A stretch of DNA of 49,125 nucleotides from Collinsella aerofaciens (GCF_019131995.1 NZ_JAHONA010000016.1:1-49125), one strand, 5' to 3'. Positions 1 through 9,084 are shown, counted from the first letter of the stretch. Translations and numbers: made by a program. Notes: generated by a model not told the origin, from the letters alone.

Positions 1-6
1 AAAGAG

Positions 7-32
7 AAGAGGCGGGGCATGCCCCGCCTCTT
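7..32 (-). terminator. Perfect 12-bp hairpin at the window edge
   Basis: AAGAGGCGGGGC (7-18) pairs perfectly with GCCCCGCCTCTT (21-32) around a 2-nt loop. Read on the minus strand it is followed by a pyrimidine run (CTCTTT at the window end), so it best fits a terminator for minus-strand transcription coming from the acetyltransferase gene. It could also serve a gene outside the window. Confidence 0.55.
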
Positions 33-60
33 ACACCACATCTCTGCGCGCTACCCCCAG

Positions 61-159
61 CGACTAGTCATTTAAGAACGTCCCCAATGACTAGGTGTGG
101 TTGCTGCCAAGGAGTGTCCCGGGGTGCCGGCACAAAAGGAACGTCCCTAACTGCCGGGT
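61..159. repeat. Intergenic repeat-like segment
   Basis: The segment holds a short inverted repeat, CTAGTCATT (64-72) against AATGACTAG (86-94), and the phrase AACGTCCC twice (77-84 and 141-148). The 15-mer CCCCAATGACTAGGT at 82-96 recurs exactly at 26416-26430, next to a MITE-like element. This looks like a dispersed intergenic repeat family; no gene is visible. Confidence 0.45.
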
Positions 160-801
160 TTAGGCTGTTAGATCGAGTTCGTAGAGGAAGCTTTCGCGCG
201 GCATGTCGTGACGGCGCTCTTCGCGGTTGGCGCGGTGCGTGGCCGTGCGCTTAAAGCCGTGCAACTCGTAGAACTTCCACGAGCAGTTGGAGTCGGTGTA
301 CAGGTGCGCCCTTGTCGCTCCAAGCGAGGACAGGTACGAGACCGCGGCATCGAGCAACACTGAGCCTACACCCAGGCCATGGACGTCGCGATCCACGGCA
401 AGCAGCGTGACCTCGTTGTCGTGGGGCAACGGGCTGCTTTCGAGCAGGCGGTTGTTGGTTCGGATGGTTGCGCGCACAAACGAGAGATACTCGGCGCAGG
501 CATCGGGCTCCAGCTCGCGCATTTGGGATAGTAGCGCGCGCTCGGCGTCCATCCAATGTTCGTCGATGCTGGCGCTGGCGGTCTGTCCCGCACGCGCAAG
601 CGAAATGCCGCGCGCCTCGCCGTCAATTACGGCAACCTGTGAAAACGTCGAGGATGAAAGGCAATAGGCAAGATCGCACGCGGCCTCGAGGCGGTTGTAC
701 TCATCGTTATCCGAATTGTTGTGCCAAAGGCGCTGCAGAATCAGCGCGATGGCGTCGAAGTCTTCGGTATCAAACGGTCGGTAGAGAACCCGCGAGACCA
801 T
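160..801 (-). CDS. GNAT-family N-acetyltransferase
   Basis: A 213-residue protein with a C-terminal GNAT fold. The acetyl-CoA pyrophosphate loop is visible at about residues 129-152 (VTLLAVDRDVHGLGVGSVLL, with the R/Q-x-x-G-x-G/A type loop), followed by motif B text SWKFYELHGF at about 174-183. GNAT enzymes move an acetyl group from acetyl-CoA to an amine of a small molecule or protein; the acceptor cannot be read from sequence. The N-terminal 110 residues resemble no subfamily I can name. The start at 801 has an AAAGAGG ribosome site 6 nt upstream. It stands alone, divergent from purH, so its neighbours say nothing about its substrate. Confidence 0.85.
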   Translation of the reverse strand: MVSRVLYRPFDTEDFDAIALILQRLWHNNSDNDEYNRLEAACDLAYCLSSSTFSQVAVIDGEARGISLARAGQTASASIDEHWMDAERALLSQMRELEPDACAEYLSFVRATIRTNNRLLESSPLPHDNEVTLLAVDRDVHGLGVGSVLLDAAVSYLSSLGATRAHLYTDSNCSWKFYELHGFKRTATHRANREERRHDMPRESFLYELDLTA

Positions 802-981
802 GGTGCCTCTTTCTGTTGCGGATGCATATCGAGCACAGTTCTACCACGCCGTTGGCATCTAAATATGGTGCCCCTGTGTTCCATCAACTCACCGCGCCCG
901 CCGCCGGCCCGTATCCTCCGCTCGCGAGCTTTTTCTGCACAAGCGGATGTTGCGGGGTGCATCGGCACGCTCGATGCGCTA

Positions 982-1003
982 CATTGAATCAGTATTTTCA
1001 ATG
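982..1003. promoter_or_regulatory. Palindrome in the purH upstream region
   Basis: CATTGAA (982-988) and TTCAATG (997-1003) form a perfect 7-bp inverted repeat with an 8-nt spacer, in the 276-bp region between the divergent acetyltransferase and purH genes and 75 bp before the purH start. It could be an operator for either gene. It does not match the Bacillus PurR box as I know it. No clear -35/-10 pair was found. Confidence 0.3.
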
Positions 1004-1077
1004 CCGCTGCGCGAGCGCTGCAGATCGACGTATCACCGACTCACAGAGCACGGCGGCGTACCAGACAGGAGGACTGC

Positions 1078-2685
1078 ATGGGATCTGATGTGAAGATCGC
1101 ACGCGCGTTGATCTCGGTTACCGATAAGACGGGTGTCGTCGATTTCGCACGGACGCTGGTTGACGACTTTGGCGTCGAGATCATCTCTACGGGTGGCACG
1201 GCTCGTGCCATCGAGGACGCGGGCGTTCCCGTAACCCCCATCGAGGAGTTCACGGGCTATCCCGAGATGATGGACGGCCGCGTTAAGACGCTGCACCCCA
1301 AGGTTCACGGCGCGCTGCTTGCCCGCCGCGATTCCGAGCAGCACATGCAGGAGGCCGCTCAGCACGGCATTAAGCTGATTGATCTGGTCGTCGTCAACCT
1401 GTACGAGTTTGAGAAGACCGTCGCCAACCCCGAGGTCACCTTCGCGGACGCCATCGAGCACATCGATATCGGTGGTCCCTCCATGCTGCGCTCTGCCGCT
1501 AAGAACGCCGCGAGCGTCACCGTCATCTCCGACCCGGCCGACTACGACGCCGTCCTTGCCGAGATGCACGAGACCGGCGGCTGCACCACGCTTTCCACCC
1601 GTCGTCGTCTGCAGGTGAAGGTCTACCAGACCACCGCCGCCTACGACACGGCAATCTCCCGTTGGCTCGCCGCCCAGGCAAGCGACGTGGCGGACACCTC
1701 CGCCAAGCTCGAGATCTCGCTGGAGAAGGTCGATGACCTGCGCTATGGTGAGAACCCGCAGCAGAAGGCTACGGTCTACCGCTTTGCCGAGGGCTGCGAG
1801 AACACCGCGAGCTCGCAGTTCCCGCTTGTGGGCTCCGAGCAGATCCAGGGCAAGCCGCTCAGCTACAACAACTACCTGGACGCCGACGCCGCCTGGAACC
1901 TGGTTCGCGAGTTCGATGAGCCTGCTTGCGTGATCCTCAAGCATCAGAACCCCTGTGGCTCTGCCGTGGCCGACGATATCACGTCCGCCTACGATCGCGC
2001 CTTCGCCTGCGATCCCAAGAGCGCCTTCGGCGGCATCATCGCCTGCAACCGTGAGGTCCCCTTTGAGCTGGTTGAGCACTTCGCCGACCAGAACAAGCAG
2101 TTCGTCGAGGTCATCATCGCCCCGAGCTACACCGACGAGGCGCTCGAGCGCATGGCCAAGCGCCCCAACCTGCGCGTGCTGGCCACCGGCGGCGTGGACC
2201 ACGGCGCCCAGGTGGAGCTGCGCTCCATCGACGGCGGCATGCTGGTGCAGGAGGTCGACCATGTGACCGAGGACCCCGCGACCTTTACGTTCCCCACCGA
2301 CCGCAAGCCCACCGACGCTGAGATGGCCGAGCTCGAGTTTGCCTGGAAGGTCTGCAAGGGCGTCAAGTCCAACGCCATCCTGGTTTCCAAGGGCAAGGCC
2401 GGCATTGGCATGGGCCCGGGTCAGCCCAACCGCGTTGATTCCGCACTGCTGGCCTGCGAGCGTGCCGAGGACTTCTGCGAGCGCGAGGGCGTTGAGAAGG
2501 GCGGCTTTGCCTGCGCAAGCGACGCGTTCTTCCCGTTCCGCGACAACGTCGATGTGCTTGCTGCGCACGGCGTGACCTGCATCATTCAGCCCGGTGGCTC
2601 CAAGCGCGACGACGAGAGCATCCAGGCCTGCAATGAGCACAATATTGCTATGGTGTTTACGGGCGCTCGCCACTTCCGCCACTAA
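1078..2685 (+). CDS. purH: Bifunctional AICAR formyltransferase / IMP cyclohydrolase
   Basis: Catalyses the last two steps of de novo purine synthesis: formylation of AICAR with 10-formyl-THF, then ring closure to IMP. The 535-residue length fits the family. The N-terminal MGS-like cyclohydrolase domain (about 1-150) shows [23 protein letters not shown] and [13 protein letters not shown]. The formyltransferase domain carries the KHQNPCG signature at residues 288-294, and the protein ends with the typical FTGARHFRH. The ATG at 1078 is preceded by ACAGGAGGACTGC, a strong ribosome site. It is a single-gene unit with its own terminator at 2715-2750; no other pur gene is in the window. Confidence 0.98.
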   Translation: MGSDVKIARALISVTDKTGVVDFARTLVDDFGVEIISTGGTARAIEDAGVPVTPIEEFTGYPEMMDGRVKTLHPKVHGALLARRDSEQHMQEAAQHGIKLIDLVVVNLYEFEKTVANPEVTFADAIEHIDIGGPSMLRSAAKNAASVTVISDPADYDAVLAEMHETGGCTTLSTRRRLQVKVYQTTAAYDTAISRWLAAQASDVADTSAKLEISLEKVDDLRYGENPQQKATVYRFAEGCENTASSQFPLVGSEQIQGKPLSYNNYLDADAAWNLVREFDEPACVILKHQNPCGSAVADDITSAYDRAFACDPKSAFGGIIACNREVPFELVEHFADQNKQFVEVIIAPSYTDEALERMAKRPNLRVLATGGVDHGAQVELRSIDGGMLVQEVDHVTEDPATFTFPTDRKPTDAEMAELEFAWKVCKGVKSNAILVSKGKAGIGMGPGQPNRVDSALLACERAEDFCEREGVEKGGFACASDAFFPFRDNVDVLAAHGVTCIIQPGGSKRDDESIQACNEHNIAMVFTGARHFRH

Positions 2686-2714
2686 GTTCCGCTTTGGGAC
2701 AAAATAATCTCCGC

Positions 2715-2750
2715 AAAAGACGGCTGCTCCGTTTGGAGGGCCGTCTTTTT
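2715..2750 (+). terminator. Rho-independent terminator of purH
   Basis: AAAAGACGGC (2715-2724) pairs with GCCGTCTTTT (2740-2749), and the 3' arm ends in a T5 run. It lies 30 bp after the purH stop. Confidence 0.9.
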
Positions 2751-2790
2751 GGTATAAGAGGACGGAATGACTAACACGAAAGGTACAACC

Positions 2791-3501
2791 ATGCCCCAGA
2801 TTGATGAAGCCGAGCTGTTTGGCAATGCCGAGGATCAGCGTGCGTACGAGGACTTTTGCGCCAATCAGGAGGCGGTCGAGAAGTTTACGCTCGACAAGCC
2901 CGCGCTTGTCTGCCGTTGGCGCATGTCCAATAAAAAGGTGCCCATGCTCAACCGCCACATTCGCGCACTGTCCGAGCGCTTGGTGCAGGGCGAGCCGCTT
3001 ACCCATAACATGCTCAGCTGGGCCAAGCAGCACGTTGAGTGGTCGCTTGCCGAGGGCGATTACACCGCACGCGACGGCGTGCTCATGCTGGTGATCGACG
3101 TCAACGGCAACGCCGCCATGACGGTGGGGGAGTACGAGCCGCTAACCGATACGTCGGCCAAGGCGCTGCGTGCCCGCTCCGCCGAGGCCCGCTCCGAGGC
3201 CGACGAGACCGGCGTGGCGCCCGAGCTGCTCGCCGCCGTCGATAACGGCGAGCTTGCCTTTGTGGCGCCGGCGGACGAGTGCCTGTGCGGCACGGCGACG
3301 CTCATTGAGCAGCTGGCCCAGACCAAGGGCATCCCGGTCACGCGCGTAGACATTCCCGCGCAGCTTAAGGGCGCGCTGTTCCTGGTGAGCGACGAGCACG
3401 GCGTGGTTCCCGCAACCGAGACGGACGCTGCGGAGGCCGACGCCGCCACGGTCGCCTTCTTTGCCGACGGCTACGAAAAGCTCCGCGCCCGCCGCTCCTA
3501 A
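2791..3501 (+). CDS. Hypothetical protein, 236 aa
   Basis: I do not recognise a characterised family. The protein is acidic and soluble, with no signal peptide or membrane segment. The N-terminal third is helical (QRAYEDFCANQEAVEKF) and holds CRWRMSNKKVPMLNRHIRAL at about 43-62; an Ala-rich middle is followed by a stretch with DECLCGTATLIEQL and FLVSDEHGVVP. The C-terminal half vaguely resembles the sugar- and substrate-binding edges of class IV aminotransferases, but I cannot support that. I chose the ATG at 2791 because AAAGG lies 8 nt before it; an upstream in-frame ATG at 2767 lacks a ribosome site. It stands between the purH terminator and a convergent regulator gene. Confidence 0.7.
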   Translation: MPQIDEAELFGNAEDQRAYEDFCANQEAVEKFTLDKPALVCRWRMSNKKVPMLNRHIRALSERLVQGEPLTHNMLSWAKQHVEWSLAEGDYTARDGVLMLVIDVNGNAAMTVGEYEPLTDTSAKALRARSAEARSEADETGVAPELLAAVDNGELAFVAPADECLCGTATLIEQLAQTKGIPVTRVDIPAQLKGALFLVSDEHGVVPATETDAAEADAATVAFFADGYEKLRARRS

Positions 3502-3519
3502 CCTCAAGGCGGGGTGGGC

Positions 3520-4701
3520 TTACTGAAGTGAGCGAGCGCGTTCGATTGCGTAGGCGAGCGACAGCTGCTCCATCTCCGGGGCGCATTTGTAGCTCAGTCC
3601 GGTGAGAGCTGTCACCTTATCGAGGCGATATCGAATTGTGTTCGGGTGCTGGCCAGTCTGCTTGGCGGTTTGCTCGATACGTCGGTCGTTCTCGATGAAT
3701 GCGGCGAGTGTTGATTCCAGTTCGCTGCCATGCTCGCTGTCGTGCTCGCGTATCGGCGAGAGAATCGCCTCCGAGAACGATCGCATCTCCGGGGTTTCCG
3801 CAAAAGGCATCACGGTTTTCAGGATGCCGAGCTGCGTATAGCGGACGGGACCCTCGGCTCGTTGACAAGATAGGCGCTGTGCGTAAATCGCCTGCGAGAT
3901 CGCCTGCGCCACCGCCTCGTCTCCAAACAGAATATCGCTGATGCCGAGCCCTTCCGCTCCGCCATCGATGCCGCTTGCCTCGATGAGCTCCGTGAGCGCC
4001 TGCACGATTCGCTCCACATCGAGCGTCTGCTCCGAGTCGCTTGTCGCTACGAATAGCAATCCTCCGTCATAGGGTGCCAGCATGTTGTGGCATCCGGCGA
4101 GGGTCGATTTTGCACAGAGACGTTCGATTTGCAAAAACGCACGCGGGTCGAGGGGTTCTGCAAACGATGCGAACAGGGCGACCGCTTCGTCCAGAAATGA
4201 CGGGTTGAGGCTTCGGATGCGTCGGCAGATGGACTCGGGCGATACATCTGTCCTCAGGGCATCGATCTCGCGCTGTGCGAAGTCGATGGACGCGAGCTGC
4301 TCGATATGCCGTTTGACCTCATAGATGACGCTGTCAAAGAACAGTGAGTCGTCGGTCGTGAGAAAGACCGGGTAGTGCCGCGCGTTGGCGTAGCGGATGG
4401 CTTGGTCGGGAATCGGGATGTGCAGGACGTTTTTGATGATGAGACCGCTCGTTCCCTTGGCGACGAGGTATTTCACGGCTTCAGTGATGAGGTACGGATC
4501 GTCCTTCGCATAGAGGAAAGTGCTGAGGATGATCTCGTCTGAGCTGAAGTTGACGCGCTGGTACTTGTTCTTGAGGCCGGGCATGAGTTCATAATCGAGG
4601 ATCCCGACGCCAGAGACGGCACGCGAGACGCCATCGCTGCCGGCGATTAGACGGACCGACCCCTCATATTCCCGTGAGAAGTCCGAGATGGTGTATAGCA
4701 T
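3520..4701 (-). CDS. PucR-family transcriptional regulator
   Basis: A 393-residue regulator of PucR/CdaR architecture. The N-terminal PucR ligand-sensing domain covers about residues 5-130 (YTISDFSREYEGSVRLIAG; ILSTFLYAKDDPYLI; GTSGLIIKN). A central region of unassigned fold follows, and a C-terminal helix-turn-helix of the HTH_30 type ends it (FIENDRRIEQTAKQTGQHPN, then TIRYRLDKVTALTG). Such proteins usually activate purine, amino-acid or sugar-acid catabolic genes. It is divergent from the cyclodeaminase-family gene at 4916, so that gene and the aminotransferase after it are the likely targets. I placed the start at 4701, where AAGGTG lies 6 nt upstream; in-frame ATGs at 4707 and 4722 are alternatives. 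Base use is less GC-rich than in neighbouring genes. Confidence 0.85.
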   Translation of the reverse strand: MLYTISDFSREYEGSVRLIAGSDGVSRAVSGVGILDYELMPGLKNKYQRVNFSSDEIILSTFLYAKDDPYLITEAVKYLVAKGTSGLIIKNVLHIPIPDQAIRYANARHYPVFLTTDDSLFFDSVIYEVKRHIEQLASIDFAQREIDALRTDVSPESICRRIRSLNPSFLDEAVALFASFAEPLDPRAFLQIERLCAKSTLAGCHNMLAPYDGGLLFVATSDSEQTLDVERIVQALTELIEASGIDGGAEGLGISDILFGDEAVAQAISQAIYAQRLSCQRAEGPVRYTQLGILKTVMPFAETPEMRSFSEAILSPIREHDSEHGSELESTLAAFIENDRRIEQTAKQTGQHPNTIRYRLDKVTALTGLSYKCAPEMEQLSLAYAIERARSLQ

Positions 4702-4915
4702 TAGCATCACCTTGTAAATCATTACAATAAGTACCTGTACAAATAGGATAATCGCACATCCGTATGCCTTTGATGCGATAAATAGTTCGAATACCTGCTG
4801 ATAGAACGAAAAATCAGATTGAGAATCGTTGTAGGTACCAACAAGAAATGATCCTTGGCGGCATCGTTCCTAAACCGTACAGTGAAGCAACGTAAAGCTT
4901 TCGCTGAGAGGAGCG

Positions 4916-5950
4916 ATGATGGGGCAGATGGTGGTGCTATCGGCCGAGGAAGTTTCCAAGGTGCTGACGATTGAGGATGCAATCGCTGCCGTGGAGGAGG
5001 CATATCGCCAGAAGGCAACGGGCAAGGGCGTTGCGTGGCCGATGGTATATGAGCAATTCGAACCCGGCGTGGCCGATATGGATATCCGCTCGGGCGAGTT
5101 GGCGGGAAGCGGCCTCTTCGGTCTCAAGCTTACTGCTTGGTTCTCTCAGAACCCCAAAAAGGAGCTGCCTGAGATCTTTGGCACCACGCTGCTGTGCGAC
5201 AACGCGACGGGCGAGCCGTTGGCGCTGCTCAATGTCTCTGCCGTCACTGGACTTCGCACTGGCGCCGCCGCTGCACTCGGTGCCAAGTGGCTGGCTCGGG
5301 CGGATGCGCCCAAACTGCTTGTTGCGGGTGCCGGCCACATGAGCACCTATATGGTGGCGGGCGTGCTCGCCGCCTGTCCCAAAGTGAGTGAGGTCAAGGT
5401 GTGGGAGCCGGTTTCCGATGCCGCGCCCGAGGCCCGCGTCGAGCGCATGCGAGACGAAGTCGCCCATATCTTGGGCGCCTGCGAGCATGCTCGCGAGGCA
5501 TCCACCTATTCCATCGAGGCGACGGCCGACGGCCAAGGCGCCGCGGCAGAGGCCGACATCATCGTAACGATCACGCCGGCGACCAAGCCCATCATTCCCG
5601 ATTCATGGGTGCGTCCTGGTACGCATATCTCCTGCGTCGGTGCCGACATGCCCGGCAAGCAGGAGCTCGCCTCGGCGCTTGTCGCCCGTGCCGCTGTTTA
5701 CGTCGACGACCGCGAGCAATCGGTCGCGTCCGGTGAGCTGGAGATTCCGGTTGCCGAGGGTGTCATCACGCCCGAGGACATCAGAGCGGAGCTCGGCGAA
5801 GTCATCGCCGGCACGGCTACGGGGCGTTCGGATGACGAGCAGGTGACGGTGTTCGATACGTCGGGCATCGCCGTTCAGGACCTTTCGGCATCGAAAATCG
5901 CCTACGACCGCGCCATCGAGGCGGGGCTGGGCACCGTGGTGGAACTGTAA
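4916..5950 (+). CDS. Ornithine cyclodeaminase / mu-crystallin family protein
   Basis: A 344-residue NAD(P)-dependent enzyme of the OCD/mu-crystallin family. Members act as ornithine cyclodeaminases, alanine or opine-type dehydrogenases, or ketimine/imino-acid reductases. The Rossmann loop LLVAGAGHMSTYM is at about residue 137, the conserved TGLRTGAAAALGA block precedes it, and ADIIVTITPATKP with GTHISCVGADMPGKQEL follows. The exact substrate is not readable. AGAGGAG lies 5 nt before the ATG at 4919, so translation may start there rather than at 4916. An aminotransferase follows after 24 bp, so the two probably act on one substrate pair, for example an alpha-keto acid or imine and its amino acid. 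Divergent from the PucR-type regulator. Confidence 0.9.
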   Translation: MMGQMVVLSAEEVSKVLTIEDAIAAVEEAYRQKATGKGVAWPMVYEQFEPGVADMDIRSGELAGSGLFGLKLTAWFSQNPKKELPEIFGTTLLCDNATGEPLALLNVSAVTGLRTGAAAALGAKWLARADAPKLLVAGAGHMSTYMVAGVLAACPKVSEVKVWEPVSDAAPEARVERMRDEVAHILGACEHAREASTYSIEATADGQGAAAEADIIVTITPATKPIIPDSWVRPGTHISCVGADMPGKQELASALVARAAVYVDDREQSVASGELEIPVAEGVITPEDIRAELGEVIAGTATGRSDDEQVTVFDTSGIAVQDLSASKIAYDRAIEAGLGTVVEL

Positions 5951-5974
5951 GAAAGTCAAGGAAAGGAAACGACA

Positions 5975-7105
5975 ATGCAGATCAAGGATTTCGCCGTCGA
6001 GCAGTGGATGAACGAGTGGGAGACCAAGTGCACCCACAACGTTGCGGAGACGTGCGTCTACTCCCTCACGCTCGACCAGCTGTTCGAGCTTACGAACACC
6101 GACAAGAAGGCGTGGCTCGATAGCCTGTGCTCGCGCCGATTCACCTACGGAGACATCGAGGGGCAGCCCGGCTTCCTCGAGGGGGTTGCGCGTCTCTATA
6201 AGACGGTCGAGCCCGGGCATATCGTGCCCACGCACGGCGCGACCGGTGCCAACTCCCTGGTTATTTCCACGCTCGTCGAACCGGGCGATCACGTAGTCTC
6301 CGTCAAGCCCACCTACCAGCAGCTTTACTCGATTCCCGAGATGTGCGGCGCGAAGGTCGATATCCTTCAGCTCGACCGCAAGAACGGCTACCACGTCGAC
6401 GTCGACGCGCTCGATGCTCTGGTGACCGACGATACCAAGCTCATCTGCATCAATAATCCGGACAACCCCACGGGCGCCCTGCTCGACACCGAAACGCTCA
6501 AGGCGATTGTCGAGGTCGCACGCAAACACGACGCGTGGGTGCTCTGCGACGAGGTCTACCGTCTGCTTACTCAGACGGATGAGTACTCCGAGTCCGTGAT
6601 CGACCTGTACGACAAGGCCATCGTCACCGCATCCATGTCCAAGGTCTGGTCGTTCGCCGGCCTGCGTCTGGGCTGGGCGGTCACCAAGAGCCCGGAGCTC
6701 CGTCGCGCGCTGCTCTCGCATCGCGACTACAACCTGATTTCCGCCGGCATATTCAGCGAGTCGGTGGCGGAGCTGATTCTGGGCAACGCTTCCGTGATCC
6801 TTGAGCGCAGCCGTCGCATCGTCCGTCAGAACCTTGCTGTTCTGGAGAAGTGGGTCGAGAGCGAGCCGCACCTGTCGTTCGTCAAGCCCGAGGCGGGTAC
6901 CACCGCACTCGTGTATTACGACTACGACATCGACTCCAGGACGTTCTGCATCGACATGATTAAGAAGTCCGGCGCGCTCGTCACTCCGGGCGATTGCTTC
7001 GAGGAGCCCAAGAGCATGCGCATCGGCTATGCATACTCCGATAACACCGATGACTTGCAGAAGGGCCTGGATGCCATCTCCGCGTACATGCGTACGCTCG
7101 AGTAG
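5975..7105 (+). CDS. PLP-dependent class I/II aminotransferase
   Basis: A fold-type I aminotransferase of 376 residues. Visible active-site text: NPDNPTG at 161-167, CDEVYR with the pyridine-binding Asp at 192, the PLP Schiff-base lysine K223 in SMSKVWSFAGLRLGW, and SMRIGYAY near the C-terminus with the carboxylate-binding Arg. The N-terminus (FAVEQWMNEWETKCTHNVAE) reminds me of capreomycidine-synthase-like aminotransferases, a subgroup that can catalyse beta/gamma replacement as well as transamination. That subfamily call is from memory and uncertain. GGAAAGGAAACG gives a good ribosome site. Co-transcribed with the OCD-family gene 24 bp upstream; the pair sits next to a PucR-type regulator. 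Confidence 0.9.
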   Translation: MQIKDFAVEQWMNEWETKCTHNVAETCVYSLTLDQLFELTNTDKKAWLDSLCSRRFTYGDIEGQPGFLEGVARLYKTVEPGHIVPTHGATGANSLVISTLVEPGDHVVSVKPTYQQLYSIPEMCGAKVDILQLDRKNGYHVDVDALDALVTDDTKLICINNPDNPTGALLDTETLKAIVEVARKHDAWVLCDEVYRLLTQTDEYSESVIDLYDKAIVTASMSKVWSFAGLRLGWAVTKSPELRRALLSHRDYNLISAGIFSESVAELILGNASVILERSRRIVRQNLAVLEKWVESEPHLSFVKPEAGTTALVYYDYDIDSRTFCIDMIKKSGALVTPGDCFEEPKSMRIGYAYSDNTDDLQKGLDAISAYMRTLE

Positions 7106-7195
7106 AGACTCGAGGTCGAAGTGATGGGGCCGATCGGCTCAGGCCCGAGGGCTCCTATTTTCTCTCAAGGCTACCGAACACTTTTGTCATATTAG

Positions 7196-7233
7196 GTGCC
7201 CACGGGGTCGTATCGCTGCGACGCCGTGGGCAT
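7196..7233. promoter_or_regulatory. Hairpin upstream of the two-component genes
   Basis: GTGCCCACGG and CGACGCCGTGGGCA flank a short loop and form a stable stem 40 bp before the response-regulator start. It is not followed by a T-run, so it is not a typical terminator; it may be an operator or a leader structure. CATAAT at 7231-7236 overlaps its right arm but has no good -35 partner. Confidence 0.3.
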
Positions 7234-7274
7234 AATGGTGTGGAAGGTGCAAGTTACGCGAAATGGGAGGACAC

Positions 7275-7946
7275 ATGGCGCTAATCTATATCGTTGAGGA
7301 TGACGAGCCCATTCGTCGCGAGCTTGCCGACATCCTTGCCCGTGCCGGTTTTGAGGTCGAGGCCTGCGAATCGTTCGAGCATGTTTCGCGCGATATTCTC
7401 GCCGCCGCGCCCGACCTGGTGCTGCTCGACCTCACGCTCCCTGTCAAGGACGGCCAGCATATCTGCCATGAGGTTCGCCGCGAATCCGAGGTTCCCATCA
7501 TCGTCCTCACGTCGCGCGCGACCGAGATTGACGAGGTCATGGCCATGACGCTCGGCGCGGACGACTTTGTTCCCAAGCCCTACAGCGCCCGTGTGCTCGT
7601 GGCGCGCATCAATGCCTTGCTGCGTCGCACCGCGGCGGCGGGCGAGCGCAGCACGCTCGTCCACAAGGGACTGGAGCTCGACCTCGCACGCTCCATGGTC
7701 ACCAACACGCAAACGGGCACCAGCACCGAGCTCACAAAAAACGAACTGCGTATTCTCTCACTGCTTCTGAGCCGCGCGGGCAAGATTGTTTCGCGCTCGG
7801 CCATCATGCAGGATCTGTGGGACTCCGACGCCTTCGTGGACGACAATACGCTTACCGTCAACATCAACCGCCTGCGCACCACGCTCGAAAAAATCGGCAT
7901 CAAGGGGTATTTGACGACGCACCGCGGTCAGGGCTATTCGGTCTAG
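7275..7946 (+). CDS. OmpR-family response regulator
   Basis: A 223-residue DNA-binding response regulator. The receiver domain (1-115) has the acidic pair at residues 8-10 (VEDDE), phospho-acceptor D52 in LVLLDLTLP, conserved Thr/Ser near LTSRA (about 79-81) and K101 in VPKPYS. A winged-helix Trans_Reg_C domain (about 128-220) follows, with ELTKNELRILSLL and VDDNTLTVNINRLR. The VDDNTLTVNINRLRxxL text is typical of regulators that pair with BceS-type kinases. The ATG at 7275 has GGGAGG 4 nt upstream and is preferred over the ATG at 7263. The kinase gene follows after 9 bp. Confidence 0.95.
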   Translation: MALIYIVEDDEPIRRELADILARAGFEVEACESFEHVSRDILAAAPDLVLLDLTLPVKDGQHICHEVRRESEVPIIVLTSRATEIDEVMAMTLGADDFVPKPYSARVLVARINALLRRTAAAGERSTLVHKGLELDLARSMVTNTQTGTSTELTKNELRILSLLLSRAGKIVSRSAIMQDLWDSDAFVDDNTLTVNINRLRTTLEKIGIKGYLTTHRGQGYSV

Positions 7947-7955
7947 GGGCCGGCT

Positions 7956-8999
7956 ATGTCGTTCGCCAAATTCTTCAAAGATGCGCTGCTTCCCGTCGCC
8001 GTGTGGACGTGCGGCGTGCTGCTGAGCTGCTTTGTGCTGACGGTCGCCGGCGCACCCGTTTCCATCGTGGTCGTGGCGGTCGGCGTGTCCTTTATCTTTG
8101 GCATGCTGGGCATCGTGATCGAGTACGCGCGCCGTCGTCGTTTTCTGCGCCAGCTGGAGCGTGCGGCAGAGGAGCTCGAGAGTCCCGCATGGGTGCAGGA
8201 GATGGTGCAATGTCCGACCTATGCCGAGGGCGAGCTCGAGTACGAGGTCTTGCGCCGGGTGGGCAAAGCCGCTTGTGACGAGGTTGCCGAAGGCAGGCGC
8301 CAGACCGATGACTATCGCGACTATATCGAGAGCTGGGTCCACGAGGCCAAGCTGCCTCTGGCGGCAGCCCATCTGATTTTGGAAAACCTGGACGGCAGCG
8401 AAGATGATCTGTCGCGCGTAGATGATCTCGGTCGCGAGCTTGCCCGCGTGGAGCGCTATATCGACCAGGCGCTCTACTATGCGCGCTCGGAGGTTGTGGA
8501 GCGCGATTATCTGATTCGACGTTGGAACCTCAAGGCTCTGGTGACGGGCGCAATCAAGGCCAATGCGCGCGAGCTCATCGCGGCACACGTGGCGCCGGTG
8601 TGCGAGAACCTCGACTTTGAGGTCTTTACCGACGAGAAGTGGCTCGAGTTTATTCTGGGCCAGCTCATTCAGAACAGCATTAAATATGCGCGTGAGGACG
8701 GCGCAAAGATCGTGTTTTCGGGTGCGTTGCTGGACGAGGGTCTGGCAAGCGAGCGCATCGAGCTTACCGTCGCGGACAACGGCTGTGGCGTGTGTGCGGC
8801 AGACCTGCCTCGCGTGTTCGAGAAGGGCTTTATCGGCGACAACGGCCGCACCACCAAGCGCGCAACGGGCATCGGCCTCTACCTGGTGGCGCGTCTGTGC
8901 TCCAAGATGGGCATCGACGTCACCGCAGCATCCGAGCCTGGCGAAGGCTTCGTCGTAACATTCGCCTTCTCGACCAACAAATTCCAATACTTTGAGTAG
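7956..8999 (+). CDS. BceS-like intramembrane-sensing histidine kinase
   Basis: A 347-residue sensor kinase. Two membrane helices at about 11-31 and 34-56 are joined by only a few residues, leaving essentially no extracellular domain; this is the intramembrane-sensing layout of BceS/LiaS-type kinases. The H-box is DYIESWVHEAKLPLAA with H129. An N-box (LGQLIQNSIKYA), a G1-box (VADNGCGV) and a G2-box (TGIGLYLVARL) make up a complete ATPase domain. BceS-type kinases usually read the state of a BceAB ABC transporter and respond to cell-envelope-active peptides; no such transporter is adjacent here. Translated from an ATG 9 bp after the regulator stop. Confidence 0.93.
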   Translation: MSFAKFFKDALLPVAVWTCGVLLSCFVLTVAGAPVSIVVVAVGVSFIFGMLGIVIEYARRRRFLRQLERAAEELESPAWVQEMVQCPTYAEGELEYEVLRRVGKAACDEVAEGRRQTDDYRDYIESWVHEAKLPLAAAHLILENLDGSEDDLSRVDDLGRELARVERYIDQALYYARSEVVERDYLIRRWNLKALVTGAIKANARELIAAHVAPVCENLDFEVFTDEKWLEFILGQLIQNSIKYAREDGAKIVFSGALLDEGLASERIELTVADNGCGVCAADLPRVFEKGFIGDNGRTTKRATGIGLYLVARLCSKMGIDVTAASEPGEGFVVTFAFSTNKFQYFE

Positions 9000-9031
9000 C
9001 GCATGCGGCAGACGTCCGCCCAAACAAAAAT

Positions 9032-9084
9032 GTGCCGCCCCAAACAAAACGTGCCGTCCCGTTTGGGGCGGCACGCCATTTTTC
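9032..9084 (+). terminator. Terminator after the two-component operon
   Basis: GTGCCGCCCCAAAC (9032-9045) pairs perfectly with GTTTGGGGCGGCAC (9061-9074), followed by GCCATTTTTC. The left arm is part of a short direct duplication (CCGCCC-CAAACAAAA-TGTGCC-type text at about 9016-9053). Confidence 0.85.

Noticed and set aside
1033..3033. Long open frame on the minus strand opposite purH (666 codons)
   Set aside because: It mirrors purH codon positions in a GC-rich gene and reads as low-complexity Ala/Gly/Val/Leu text. Similar shadows oppose topA (668 codons) and ppaC-nhaA (710 codons). None has a family signature or ribosome site.
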